Origin: Bacillota bacterium
GTDB lineage: Bacteria; Bacillota; Clostridia; Lachnospirales; Lachnospiraceae
Assembly: GCA_023392995.1 (NCBI GenBank)
Contig: JAEWMZ010000072.1
Location: 1-30,960, forward strand
Length of the DNA stretch: 30,960 nt
Reading direction: 5' to 3'
In this document: positions 1 to 8,495 of the stretch, piece after piece
How the letters are laid out: the number at the start of each line of letters is the position of its first letter
How positions within the stretch are numbered: position 1 is the stretch's first letter
Made by a program: the position numbers and the translations under genes
The notes under the pieces: model-generated
The model's input: only the letters and a program-made list of their open reading frames with translations
Told to the model about the DNA's origin: nothing
Databases searched by the model: none

Positions 1-1225
1 CGTCAATGTTTCCACAGGCGGAAAGAATGCTAATACAGTTACAGTTAACCTTCCAATTAGCGCTCAGCTCCAGGTGATCAGCAATAAAATTGCGGGATTA
101 GAGCTAACCATTGAGCGGCCGGATATCGTTATAGGTCTGAATAATGCAGCAATTAGTGAAATTAACAGACAAGCAAATGCAGATGTGCAGCTTACAGCGA
201 CCAAAACTGACAGTGCAAAGTTAGGCACAGCGGCGAAGAATGCGATCGAAGGACGCCCTGCTTTTGATTTCAAGGCAAGCTATCAAGCCGGAGCGGGAAG
301 TGTAACTAATTTTGGAAAGGGTTCAGTATATGTAAGTATACCGTATACTCCAGCTAAAAACGAAAAACCTGGATACCTTTATGCGGTTTATGTAGACAAA
401 AAGGGCAAAGTAACTCGTGTGCCAGGTTCAGCCTATGATGCTAATACACAAAGTATTATTTTTACAACGAACCATTTTTCTATTTATGGTATCAGCTATA
501 CCGATCCAACTGTTCAATTCAAAGATACTGGGTCTCACTGGGCAAAGGATTCCATTGACTATGTGACAGGACGTGGATTGCTGACAGGAACTTCAAAAAC
601 AGCATTCTCACCCAATGCAGCCATGACCAGAGGCATGCTGGTAACAGCACTTGGACGTCTGGCAGGGGTGAATAAGGCTGATTATAAAACCAATACCTTC
701 AGCGATGTAAAAAGTAACAGTGCTGTCCGTCCTTACATAGAATGGGCATATCAAAAAGGTATTTTCTCGAAGACAGGAAATAACAAATTCGAACCGAACC
801 GTGCAATTACCCGTGAGGAAACTGCATTGATTTTTGCAAACTACGCAAAGGCTACTGGTTATAACCTGCCATCGATCCGTGAGATTACGGTCTATGCGGA
901 TGCCTCCAGCATTGGAGATACCTATAAAGCAGCCTTGACTGCCACACAGCAGGCGGGTATCATGATGGGTGCCAAAGGAAATAAGTTCAATCCAAAATCC
1001 AAAGCCACTCGCGCTGAGGTTTCTGTCATGTTGCACCGCTATATCAAGCTAATCATTGATGTTGATACAGCGAATGGCTGGGCGCTTAACGATGCTGGGC
1101 AATACTTGTATTACAAGGAAGGCAAAGTACTCACCGGGAAGCAGACCATGGAAGGAGTAACTTATTTCTTTGAAACCTCCCGTACACTAAAAACCGGTTG
1201 GGTAAAGGATCAAAAACAAAACTGA
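1..1225 (+). CDS. SLH-domain surface protein, 3' part (5' end outside window)
   Basis: The frame is open from base 2, so the gene begins upstream of the window. About 145 residues of a Val/Lys/Ala-rich extracellular domain come first. Three SLH domains follow, at about nt 512-660 (HWAKDSIDYV), 692-838 (YIEWAYQKGIF) and 884-1048 (YKAALTATQQAGI), each ending in an F-x-P-x-x-x-x-T/A-R-E/G pattern. SLH domains anchor proteins to secondary cell-wall polymers. From about nt 1076 the frame enters choline-binding-type wall repeats (GWALNDAGQYLYY), which stop abruptly at TGA 1223-1225. The same frame then continues with more repeats to 1459. Role: cell-surface protein; the catalytic or binding part, if any, lies upstream and is not visible. 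Confidence 0.85.
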   Translation, partial: VNVSTGGKNANTVTVNLPISAQLQVISNKIAGLELTIERPDIVIGLNNAAISEINRQANADVQLTATKTDSAKLGTAAKNAIEGRPAFDFKASYQAGAGSVTNFGKGSVYVSIPYTPAKNEKPGYLYAVYVDKKGKVTRVPGSAYDANTQSIIFTTNHFSIYGISYTDPTVQFKDTGSHWAKDSIDYVTGRGLLTGTSKTAFSPNAAMTRGMLVTALGRLAGVNKADYKTNTFSDVKSNSAVRPYIEWAYQKGIFSKTGNNKFEPNRAITREETALIFANYAKATGYNLPSIREITVYADASSIGDTYKAALTATQQAGIMMGAKGNKFNPKSKATRAEVSVMLHRYIKLIIDVDTANGWALNDAGQYLYYKEGKVLTGKQTMEGVTYFFETSRTLKTGWVKDQKQN

Positions 1226-1459
1226 AGGTTCTATTCAGGGAACAGCATGCTGGTCGGCTTTCAGGATTTGGGGACTGACGGCCATACAAAGCGCTATTAC
1301 TTCAATAAGGATGGTATCATGGTTGCTGGTAAATGGATTAAGAATGCTGGTAAATGGTATTATCTCAAATCCGACGGTACTCTTGCCAGAAATACAAAGA
1401 TTGACGGATATCAGGTTGATGGAAATGGCGTGAGGAAAACAGGACAGACAAAAAAGTAA
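1226..1459 (+). pseudogene. Severed C-terminal wall-binding repeats of the SLH protein
   Basis: Directly after the TGA at 1223-1225 the same frame continues for 77 codons as wall-binding repeats (RFYSGNSMLVGF, RYYFNKDGIMVAGKW, KWYYLKSDGTLA) and ends at TAA 1457-1459. At the stop, the repeat pattern expects Trp (as in the later KWYYL), and TGG to TGA is one base change. An internal ATG at 1247 has no convincing ribosome binding site, so separate translation is unlikely. Most likely this is a nonsense mutation or a sequencing error; readthrough cannot be excluded. Confidence 0.65.
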
Positions 1460-1550
1460 AGAATCATGTATAAATCCAGTGATAGCCGTGGGGTAAAGCT
1501 GGGAATCCGAAAAGTTATTGGAACAATAATAATCTGAGACTAATGGCAGA

Positions 1551-1581
1551 GAGCCTGCCTTCCAGATCGGAAGGCAGGCTC
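1551..1581 (+). terminator. Hairpin terminator after the SLH gene
   Basis: A perfect 13-bp stem (GAGCCTGCCTTCC with GGAAGGCAGGCTC) has a 5-nt loop. The downstream tract is only weakly T-rich. It is the only clear structure in the 304-bp spacer between 1459 and 1764; nothing else is seen there. Confidence 0.65.
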
Positions 1582-1763
1582 ATATTCTCGTGTATTACAA
1601 TAAATCCTAGCTGCGCCAGTGTTGAGCGAAATCTATCTTATGGTATAAAACAGGATAGACTATTTATGAATATGATCTACAATGTATCATGAGCCCTGAG
1701 CCCGTGGTAATGAAAACGAAACGAACTAAAATGAAATTAATCCTGAAGAATGCAAAAACTATA

Positions 1764-2543
1764 TTAGAAGTAATAATGTCCGCTCAATTCCTTCGGTGTC
1801 CAACCGGATCTCTTCTTAATTTCTTTTGTCATATGTGATTGATCAAAAAAGCCGCTGATACGGGCGATATCCACTATTTTTTCATGCTTCAGACTATGTG
1901 CAGCAGCATAAAAACGAAGAATACTCCTATACTCCTTTGGTGTGAGACCGAGAATAGAATTGAAATCTCTTTGCAATTGTCGGTAGGATACATTTAAACC
2001 GTTTGCTATGGTGTTAAAATCATCTTCCCATTCCAGTTCTCTGGTTGCAGCTATCACTCTATTCAATGTGTCGTTTATGGGATAATTGCTTTTCTCTAAC
2101 ATACGAGGAATATATATTTCAATATTATGAATCCAGTATTTCACAGGATGAGGGAATAGTCGCTGCCCCATCTGGAAGAAGAGATTAGCTTTATCAAGGA
2201 AAAGAGGAGAATTGCTAATAGAAGGTATTAAGCCGGTGATAGAATAAAAAAGCGAAAAATCCATATCAAGGATAAAACAACGCATATTATGCACGGAAAA
2301 ACGAACAGGTGCACGATTTAGCCCAAAAGCCACAACGTCTCCTGCTTTTACTTTTGCAATCTCAGAAATCCCATATCCTTCAATGATATAAGCAATATGA
2401 ACAGCAGTATCGGAGGGGAGAGATATGTAACCGTCCTTCAGGATCCAGTAGGAATATAACTTCAGGCCAATATTTTTTAGTGATGATTTTTTGATATACT
2501 GAGGCTTGCGCATATCTTTTGCGGGTAAGGGAGTATTCTCCAT
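1764..2543 (-). CDS. AraC-family transcriptional regulator
   Basis: 259 aa. The N-terminal ~140 residues look like a cupin-type sensor domain (YIIEGYGISEIAKVKAGDVVAFG). The C-terminal ~95 residues form the paired helix-turn-helix of the AraC/XylS family: first HTH about 176-197 (FNTIANGLNVSYRQLQRDF), second about 223-245 (IVDIARISGFFDQSHMTKEI), closing with the typical GWTPKEL. The start ATG (2543) has an AGAGGA site 6-7 nt upstream. It probably binds DNA as a ligand-responsive activator. It is divergent from the secreted protein at 3018 across a 470-bp spacer, so it may control it, but no operator is identified. Confidence 0.88.
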   Translation of the reverse strand: MENTPLPAKDMRKPQYIKKSSLKNIGLKLYSYWILKDGYISLPSDTAVHIAYIIEGYGISEIAKVKAGDVVAFGLNRAPVRFSVHNMRCFILDMDFSLFYSITGLIPSISNSPLFLDKANLFFQMGQRLFPHPVKYWIHNIEIYIPRMLEKSNYPINDTLNRVIAATRELEWEDDFNTIANGLNVSYRQLQRDFNSILGLTPKEYRSILRFYAAAHSLKHEKIVDIARISGFFDQSHMTKEIKKRSGWTPKELSGHYYF

Positions 2544-2775
2544 AAAGTGTCCTCTTTATAATGTAATAATCTAGTTTTATCTTAATTTACATGATTATTC
2601 GACAATTTAATATGGGAATTTAGTCTGGTTCTTCGGAGTCGCAATTTTCTCTATTGTAAAAACACGACATGGTTTAAGTTTTCGATTGCAAAAAAAATTA
2701 GGCGGTCAAAGCACTGAAAATAAAGGCGATTAAGCGATTTCTTACTAGAAGCATTTGTTGAAAAGTAGCATTTTA

Positions 2776-2804
2776 TTGACTTTAAAAATCCTATCTATTA
2801 GTAT
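2776..2804 (+). promoter_or_regulatory. Sigma-A-type promoter of the gene at 3018
   Basis: TTGACT (2776-2781), 17-nt spacer, TAGTAT (2799-2804). It implies transcription from about 2811 and a ~205-nt leader. The rest of the 2544-2975 spacer shows no gene. Confidence 0.55.
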
Positions 2805-2813
2805 TATGGATAA

Positions 2814-2845
2814 ACTAGCTGGTAGTCCGTGTATGACCAGTTAGT
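2814..2845 (+). repeat. Inverted repeat at the transcript start
   Basis: ACTAGCTGGT (2814-2823) and ACCAGTTAGT (2836-2845) form a 10-bp stem with one G-U pair and a 12-nt loop, starting ~10 bp after the -10 box. It could be an operator or a 5'-protecting mRNA hairpin. Confidence 0.5.
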
Positions 2846-3017
2846 AAATATACTATTTTCAATAATACGGTGCTAAATGATGATATCGAAATGATTATCG
2901 CCCGATCATTAATCATCCTTACAGGAGCAATAGATCATTTGAGTAACGGCTCTGAGAAATTAATCAAAATTAGCATTGTATATCAGTAAATTACTAAGGA
3001 AAATGGAGAGAACAAGA

Positions 3018-5528
3018 ATGAAAAAACGTAAAATGAAAAAAATGTTATCAATCTTCCTGGCGATTTGTTTTATGCTTCAGTTGACACAAGGAACAGTGAT
3101 TGCTCATGCAAGTGATCCAGACGAACGTGATTTAGTGTATGTGGGAGGAGAAGGTGCAAGTGATATATATGGTACCGGTTCAAAAAAACATCCATATGCT
3201 ACCTTGTATGAAGCGGTTAAGCACAGTTCGTTTAGTGACAGAATAATTGTACAGAGTGATCTTATAGAAGAATCAAGTATTGAGGTAAATGCTACAGATT
3301 TGCTTATCACAGGCCCGGAGGATCCGAGCAAAACAGTAACTATTAAACGAGGTTCTTCATTCTTTCAGATAATAGTTACGAAATATTCCAGTTTAACGAT
3401 TGGTGATGCTACAGGAGCATCAGGGAACCTCGTGTTTGATGGGAATAAAGAGACTTTTGATAGTAGTTTTGAAAAAAGCATTTTGATGACAGTTAATGAT
3501 GCAAAATTGAAAGTATGCAATAATGTTACACTTAAGTCATCCCAAGGTGGAGCCATATGGAATATGGGGGTCACAACAATTGAGGGTGCGACCATAAAGG
3601 ATAACTCAACTTCAATAGGTGGAGGTATCGTCAATGATACAAATGGAACTCTAAATATTAATGGCGCTACCTTCGAAGGGAATACAGCAAGTAGATCAGG
3701 AAATGCAATTTACGTTAAGGAACCAAGTTATCTTAACTTAACTGGGGATGTCAATATGCCAAACCAGGTTCAAAAACAGGATATTTATCTCGAAAGAAAT
3801 GCCAAGATAGGAGTATATGATAAGCTAACCAGTGAAAGTAAAATACTACTAACATTGGAAAGATATACAGCTAATAAACAATATATCTTTGGTATGGAAT
3901 ATTATCAATATGAAGATCCAATCCCTAATTTTATATTATCAAATACAGAATATATTCTGAATAAAAAGGGGGAGGTTGTATTAGCTGTGACTCCAACCCC
4001 AACACCGACAGTAACACCAACGATAACCCCAACCGTAACGCCGACAGTAGCGCCAACAGCAACACCAACCGTAACACCGACGGTAGCACCAACAGCAACC
4101 CCAACCGTAACACCGACGGTAGCACCAACAGCAACACCAACCGTAACGCCAACAGCAACACCGACAGTAGCACCAACAGCAACACCGACAGTAGCGCCAA
4201 CAGCAACACCAACGGTAGCGCCAACAGCAACACCGACAGTAGCGCCAACAGTAACGCCTACGGTAACGCCTACGGTAACGCCTACGGTAGCACCTACGGT
4301 AACGCCAACAGCAACGCCTACGGTAACACCGACGGTAACACCAACAGTAACGCCTACGGTAACACCAACAGCAACGCCGACGGTTGAACCAACAGCAACA
4401 CCAACAGAGACGCCAACAGTAGCACCCACGGAAACGCCTACGGTAACACCAACAGCAATTCCTACCGTAGTCCCAAGCGAGCCTTCTTATGAGCCTCCTA
4501 TTTATAGTTCACCTGCTGTACCATCGATCTCGCCAGTACCAACCGCAACGCCGACAGCAGTACCAACGTCAGCTCCAGTCTTAGGAATTGTAAATGTTGA
4601 TGCTACAGCTTCTGTTATTGCAGATTCAGATGGTAAAGCTACCCTGGCTCTCGAACCGTCCAAGATTAAGGAGCAGTTGCAACAGGAAGGGGTAACGGGA
4701 CTAAATCTTGCTGTAGTGGATAGTGGCTTTACAGATTTATACCTTGATTCCAAGCTTTTGAAGGCAGTCCAAGAATCGGATAAATCATTAATTGTTGCAG
4801 TCAATGACAAGAGCGGAAAAGAAATTTATAGTTGGAATTTTAGTAAAGACAATATAAATCCAACGGTCAACGGGTTAGAGGATGTTAATATCAGCCTAAA
4901 TGTTATTGCTGTCAAAGACCAGAAGAATATACCCAAAGCGCTCAGTAAGGAAGTTGGAGTAGTTATTAATTTTAAACATGAGGGTGTTCTTCCGGCACAA
5001 GCATCCGTAAAGGTTTATGCGGGTGATATGGAAGGAATAACTAGCGGTATGAAAGTAGTTCCATATCATTGGAACAAAAAAACTAATAAATTGGACACCC
5101 TGCCATATAGCAGCAAGTATGTTGTAGATGAAGCGGGATATATTACTCTGGATATCGTACATTGTTCTGACTATGTGATTCTTAAGGAAAAGGCCGGAAA
5201 TAAACTGGTTGCCAGCCTGAGTGACCAAATCACTGCAACTGTACAAAAAGAGACACTTTCCTTATCCAATAAAAGAAAAACGACAAAAATTGAAGTTGCG
5301 CTGCCTCCAACTCTGGAGATCGTATCCAAGCACACAGACAAAACGACCGAAAGTGCAATTGGAGGAGTTACCGTAAGCTATCAATCGGATAACAGCAAGG
5401 TTGCGAAGGTTAACAAAAAAGGAGTTATAACAGCAGTTGGAAAAGGTAAAGCAAAGATAACAATCACATTTAAGCTATATAGCGGTAAGGTTAAGCAAAT
5501 CAGAAAAAATATAACTGTAAAAGGTTAA
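3018..5528 (+). CDS. Secreted beta-helix-like protein with Thr/Pro linker and Big_2-like C-terminus
   Basis: 836 aa from ATG 3018, chosen because GGAGAG lies 7 nt upstream and the first residues form a classic signal peptide (positive MKKRKMKKM, then a hydrophobic stretch, cleavage near AHA-SDP). In-frame ATG 3003 and TTG 2976 have poorer sites. Residues ~30-300 are Gly/Asn-rich with repeats (GGAIWNMGVTTIEGATI, GGGIVNDTNGTLNINGATF), as in right-handed beta-helix or polymorphic-outer-membrane-like repeats. Residues ~324-490 are a T-[VA]-[TAE]-P linker. A globular region of ~200 residues follows, then an immunoglobulin-like Big_2 domain at ~750-836 (SYQSDNSKVAKVNKKGVITAVGKGKAKI). No LPXTG or SLH anchor is seen, so it is either released or held by its C-terminal domains. 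Substrate or partner is unknown. Confidence 0.8.
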   Translation: MKKRKMKKMLSIFLAICFMLQLTQGTVIAHASDPDERDLVYVGGEGASDIYGTGSKKHPYATLYEAVKHSSFSDRIIVQSDLIEESSIEVNATDLLITGPEDPSKTVTIKRGSSFFQIIVTKYSSLTIGDATGASGNLVFDGNKETFDSSFEKSILMTVNDAKLKVCNNVTLKSSQGGAIWNMGVTTIEGATIKDNSTSIGGGIVNDTNGTLNINGATFEGNTASRSGNAIYVKEPSYLNLTGDVNMPNQVQKQDIYLERNAKIGVYDKLTSESKILLTLERYTANKQYIFGMEYYQYEDPIPNFILSNTEYILNKKGEVVLAVTPTPTPTVTPTITPTVTPTVAPTATPTVTPTVAPTATPTVTPTVAPTATPTVTPTATPTVAPTATPTVAPTATPTVAPTATPTVAPTVTPTVTPTVTPTVAPTVTPTATPTVTPTVTPTVTPTVTPTATPTVEPTATPTETPTVAPTETPTVTPTAIPTVVPSEPSYEPPIYSSPAVPSISPVPTATPTAVPTSAPVLGIVNVDATASVIADSDGKATLALEPSKIKEQLQQEGVTGLNLAVVDSGFTDLYLDSKLLKAVQESDKSLIVAVNDKSGKEIYSWNFSKDNINPTVNGLEDVNISLNVIAVKDQKNIPKALSKEVGVVINFKHEGVLPAQASVKVYAGDMEGITSGMKVVPYHWNKKTNKLDTLPYSSKYVVDEAGYITLDIVHCSDYVILKEKAGNKLVASLSDQITATVQKETLSLSNKRKTTKIEVALPPTLEIVSKHTDKTTESAIGGVTVSYQSDNSKVAKVNKKGVITAVGKGKAKITITFKLYSGKVKQIRKNITVKG
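3988..4480 (+). repeat. 12-bp tandem repeat array encoding Thr/Pro linker
   Basis: About 40 imperfect 12-bp units of the type CCAACAGTAACG or CCGACAGTAGCA, each encoding one T-x-x-P tetrapeptide within the secreted protein. All units stay in frame. Such arrays change length by slippage. The opposite strand is stop-free here only because of the repeat composition. Confidence 0.9.
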
Positions 5529-5663
5529 AGAAAGTATCTAAGATCCGACGTAAAACCTAGTATGTTTAAACTTTACCAGTATTTGAAATATGATATTAGC
5601 GTGTTCCGTATTACCTGATAGCAGAGAGATTTGAGATTAAGTAGTAAGTGGACATAATAGTCG

Positions 5664-5697
5664 CCCTAAGTTGACAATAAGTCAACTTGGGGTTTTT
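5664..5697 (+). terminator. Rho-independent terminator
   Basis: CCCTAAGTTGAC and GTCAACTTGGGG form a 12-bp stem (one G-U) with a 5-nt AATAA loop, followed by TTTTT. It is placed 135 bp after the secreted-protein gene. Confidence 0.85.
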
Positions 5698-5706
5698 CTA
5701 TATTAA

Positions 5707-5895
5707 TAGGAGCGTGTCCAGCAAAGCTGGATCACTTAGTGGGTGCAAGTCTGATTACGTTAATTGCCAGTGAGCGGCATAGTCAAACTAAGTGTTTTGG
5801 AGTAGTTATGGAACAAACAGATATTGGCAGGAGAGCTGCTTCCCGTGATTGGTTGTGCTACATAAAGAAGGTATCTTACAGAATAATAATCCGAT
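5707..5895 (+). ncRNA. Structured RNA-like segment, possible group II intron 5' remnant
   Basis: Nested complementary segments are visible: TCCAGC/GCTGGA (5717-5722 with 5726-5731), and CACTTAGT/ACTAAGTG (5733-5740 with 5787-5794) enclosing GGGTGCAAGTC and GCC...GGC. The order, a small hairpin, then a GGTGCAAGTC segment, then a closing stem, resembles the 5' non-coding domain of bacterial group II introns. No reverse transcriptase or domain V is found, so if it is an intron it is a fragment. The assignment rests on recall and is tentative. Confidence 0.35.
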
Positions 5896-5943
5896 AGATG
5901 ATGCGCGGGAACGATTAAAAATAAAGCTAGTTATGTATATACT

Positions 5944-7494
5944 TTACTCATTTGAATAGCATAATGCTTTCATATGTGAGTTAATATCATCAAGTGCCTG
6001 CTCAGAAGATAAAACAACAAGATAATCCCCAGCCATGATCGTCGTTGTTCCATTTGGAACAATCTCCGAATTACCCCGGTGTATCCCCGCAACCAGAGAT
6101 TGAGCGGGCCAGTTTATTTCATTGATCTTTTTCCCGCATATAGTGCTACCAAATTCTACAGGGAATTCCAATAATATTCCAGACTTTTTACTTTTGGTCG
6201 ATTCTTCGTTTTTACTTACAATTCGCTCAAGCAATGCCTCATAAATCGGTGTTATCTTCATAAAATCCGATAAGAATAAGGCTATGAAGGAACAGGCAGC
6301 TACAGGAAGTAAATGTACGAGAGAACCGGTCATTTCAGCTGTCAGCAAAATACTGGTAATCGGTGCTTTTACCGAACCGGATAATGCTCCGGCCATGGCG
6401 CATACGGCAAAGGTAGCTATGTATTCTGCAGGAACACCAAACTGTATTGCAATTAAACCAAGCAGACCTCCCGATAATGCACCGATGGAAAGAATGGGTA
6501 AAAAGATACCTCCGGGAATGCCGCTGCCAAAGCAAATGCATGTAAAAAGAAGTTTACAAACAAGAAGAAGGATAAGAAACTCCAGGGACGCGGTTCCGTT
6601 TTCTGATAATTTTATTAAATTCTGCCCTCCGCCCAGAATCTGTGGCAGGAATAAGCCACAGGGGATGGCTAGGATGAGTGCAATCGAAGGACGAATAGCT
6701 ACTGGAACTTTTTCGTAAAAGCGTTGCATTTTAAGCAATGATGTATTAGCAACTGAGCCAATCAATCCAGAGAACATGCCGATTGGTAAGAGCCACAAAT
6801 AAAATTTCTCGGGAAGCTGCGGTATGGCTATGAAATCCAGAACAGGCTTTAATCCAAAGAAATATTTCGATACAACATCAGCGGTTAAGGATGCAGTAGT
6901 GGCCGCAATAAGAATTAGTGGAGAAAAGCTGCGGTGGACTTCCTCTAAAGCGAATATAATACCGGATAAAGGTGCGTTAAAGGCAGCGGAAAGACCGGCG
7001 GCCGCGCCTCCGGTTATTAGATAATTCTCTTCCAGCTTATTGCCGCTTATTTTAGGTGCAATTGCCTGACTGCCGGAGGCTCCGATTTGAATCGACGGAC
7101 CCTCTCTTCCCAGTGAAACACCAAAAAAAGAAGCAAGAATACCACCGGTAAAGCGGACAAGTAAAATGGTATACCACTTCATTCTCATTCCATAAAGAAG
7201 GATACCTTCAACTTGAGGAATACCGCTGCCGGTTGCCATGGGTTCCATTTTAACTAACCATGATAGAAACCAGCCGATCATTATAGCAAATAGGAACCAG
7301 GGAATAATTGCAATTGGATTCTTTTTTAGAAAGGTATATATTGTTAGAGCAGCTTCAGTTCCATATTCAATGCCTAAGCGATATAAAACCACCAATAAAC
7401 CTGCAATAAAGCCAGTAAGTATACTTTTTGCAGCAATCTTCCAGCGAAGCTGGTTTAAAACAGATAACATTTTGTAAAATTTGGATATCCCCAT
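5944..7494 (-). CDS. ClC-family chloride channel/antiporter with TrkA-C domain
   Basis: 516 aa integral membrane protein. Family signatures are in the right order: GSGIPQ (89-94), GREGP (129-133, gating Glu131), FALEE (181-185, Glu185 near the position of the internal proton glutamate of bacterial Cl-/H+ antiporters), and GSGIPGGIFLP (323-333). Residues ~440-510 form a cytoplasmic TrkA-C/RCK-C ligand-binding domain, seen in one subgroup of bacterial ClCs. The two glutamates favour a chloride/proton antiporter over a pure channel (inference). ATG 7494 is preceded by AGGAGG. The gene is monocistronic and ends beside the structured segment at 5707-5895. Confidence 0.92.
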   Translation of the reverse strand: MGISKFYKMLSVLNQLRWKIAAKSILTGFIAGLLVVLYRLGIEYGTEAALTIYTFLKKNPIAIIPWFLFAIMIGWFLSWLVKMEPMATGSGIPQVEGILLYGMRMKWYTILLVRFTGGILASFFGVSLGREGPSIQIGASGSQAIAPKISGNKLEENYLITGGAAAGLSAAFNAPLSGIIFALEEVHRSFSPLILIAATTASLTADVVSKYFFGLKPVLDFIAIPQLPEKFYLWLLPIGMFSGLIGSVANTSLLKMQRFYEKVPVAIRPSIALILAIPCGLFLPQILGGGQNLIKLSENGTASLEFLILLLVCKLLFTCICFGSGIPGGIFLPILSIGALSGGLLGLIAIQFGVPAEYIATFAVCAMAGALSGSVKAPITSILLTAEMTGSLVHLLPVAACSFIALFLSDFMKITPIYEALLERIVSKNEESTKSKKSGILLEFPVEFGSTICGKKINEINWPAQSLVAGIHRGNSEIVPNGTTTIMAGDYLVVLSSEQALDDINSHMKALCYSNE

Positions 7495-7528
7495 AAGATC
7501 CTCCTGTCAGACGTAAATCCAAGAAAGA

Positions 7529-7557
7529 AGTATAGCACTTTTAGGGCGAGAGCTCAA
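7529..7557 (-). promoter_or_regulatory. Promoter of the ClC gene
   Basis: On the minus strand TTGAGC (7557-7552), 17-nt spacer, TATACT (7534-7529), ~35 nt before the start codon. Confidence 0.5.
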
Positions 7558-7698
7558 TACTACAATGAAATAAATAGTAGTTGGCAGGCGGTGCTTGTAA
7601 GAAAAACGGATAGATTAGTATTAGTATTTTTAAATGAAACTAGAAGTGGTCATACGAAAATTCATGTACTAGACAGCATAATTATAATGATTTTATAT

Positions 7699-7748
7699 AT
7701 AGATTGTTGCGTTTTATCGAACTATAGATTGTTACGTTTTATCGACTA
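7699..7748 (+). repeat. Two tandem 25-bp direct repeats upstream of the TetR promoter
   Basis: Unit 1 at 7699-7723 (ATAGATTGTTGCGTTTTATC...) and unit 2 at 7724-7748 (ATAGATTGTTACGTTTTATC...) are nearly identical and end exactly where the -35 box begins at 7749. The placement suggests an activator site or a duplicated UP-like element. 7558-7698 shows nothing recognisable. Confidence 0.7.
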
Positions 7749-7777
7749 TTGACAGAATGAAGTTTCAATAGTATAAT
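7749..7777 (+). promoter_or_regulatory. Consensus sigma-A promoter of the tetR-CPBP operon
   Basis: Perfect TTGACA (7749-7754) and TATAAT (7772-7777) with an optimal 17-nt spacer. Transcription would start near 7784, inside the palindrome array. Confidence 0.85.
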
Positions 7778-7780
7778 AAG

Positions 7781-7848
7781 TAACAAGTGTTAGGTAACAA
7801 ATGTTATTTAATTAATGTTATGCAACAATTATTAAGTAACTAATGTTA
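7781..7848 (+). promoter_or_regulatory. Five tandem 14-bp palindromic operators
   Basis: Twelve-base sites repeat every 14 bp: 7781 TAACAAGTGTTA, 7795 TAACAAATGTTA, 7809 TAATTAATGTTA, 7823 CAACAATTATTA, 7837 TAACTAATGTTA. The first two are perfect TAACA-NN-TGTTA palindromes and the others have 1-3 changes from copy 2. They begin 3 bp after the -10 box of the promoter for the tetR gene, so they are probably autorepressor sites (inference). Confidence 0.7.
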
Positions 7849-7916
7849 TATTATGAGATTTTGTAATTGACGCTAAGTAATAAGTAGTTAAAATATGGAT
7901 ATCAGGAGGATAAAAC

Positions 7917-8495
7917 ATGCCACCTAAAATAAAAGTATCAAAGGAAGCTATAATGGAAGGAGCTATTCGAATTGTCAGGGAAAAAGGATTTTATAGCTTA
8001 AATGCACGGGATTTGGCGAATGAATTAGGTTGTTCTGTTCATCCGATTTTTCGAGAGTATAGTTCCATGGAAGGATTAAAATTGGCAGTATATAAGGCAG
8101 CAGAGGATATCTATAACCAACAGATGTTAAATGCCCTTGGTAATTCGGCCGACGGGTTCCTTGGTGTAGGACTGACCTATATTAAGTTCGCCAAAGAAGA
8201 AAAGAATCTGTTTCAACTGTTATTTATGACAGACACTTTTCAGGAGCAGAGTATGATGGACATTGTAGTTTCAACCGAGGGGGATGAGGATGTAATAAAA
8301 ATGTTAAGCGAAAGAACCGGATTAAGCAAAGCAGCAGCACAGGAGCTATATACGGGGGTTTGGCTTACAGCTCATGGGATAGCTTCCATGTTTGCAACAA
8401 ATAGCTGCCGCTTTAGTGATGAAGAAAATCGAAGATTATTATCAAATTCCTTTATGGGATTAATATTTAAGTTAAAGAAAGAAGAGGAACAGTAA
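7917..8495 (+). CDS. TetR/AcrR-family transcriptional regulator
   Basis: 192 aa. The N-terminal helix-turn-helix at ~10-55 (AIRIVREKGFYSLNARDLANELGCSVHPIFREYSS) is that of the TetR family. The remaining ~135 residues form the helical ligand/dimer domain (FLGVGLTYIKFAKEEKNLFQLLF), resembling the TetR C-terminal domain of regulators with 'WHG'-type cores. ATG 7917 has AGGAGGA six nt upstream. The stop TAA abuts the ATG of the CPBP protease, so the two are co-transcribed and probably translationally coupled. The likely role is ligand-relieved repression of its own operon through the 14-bp palindromes at 7781-7848. The ligand is unknown. Confidence 0.88.
   Translation: MPPKIKVSKEAIMEGAIRIVREKGFYSLNARDLANELGCSVHPIFREYSSMEGLKLAVYKAAEDIYNQQMLNALGNSADGFLGVGLTYIKFAKEEKNLFQLLFMTDTFQEQSMMDIVVSTEGDEDVIKMLSERTGLSKAAAQELYTGVWLTAHGIASMFATNSCRFSDEENRRLLSNSFMGLIFKLKKEEEQ

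Noticed and set aside
608..1036. Minus-strand open frame of 142 codons
   Set aside because: It is antisense to the SLH domains and has no ribosome site or recognisable domain.
3905..4429. Long minus-strand open frame of Val-Gly repeats
   Set aside because: It is only the complement of the Thr/Pro repeat array; the composition has no stops on either strand and there is no ribosome site.
3988..4480. Regular repeats that could suggest a CRISPR array
   Set aside because: The units are contiguous 12-mers with no unique spacers and lie in frame inside a coding gene.
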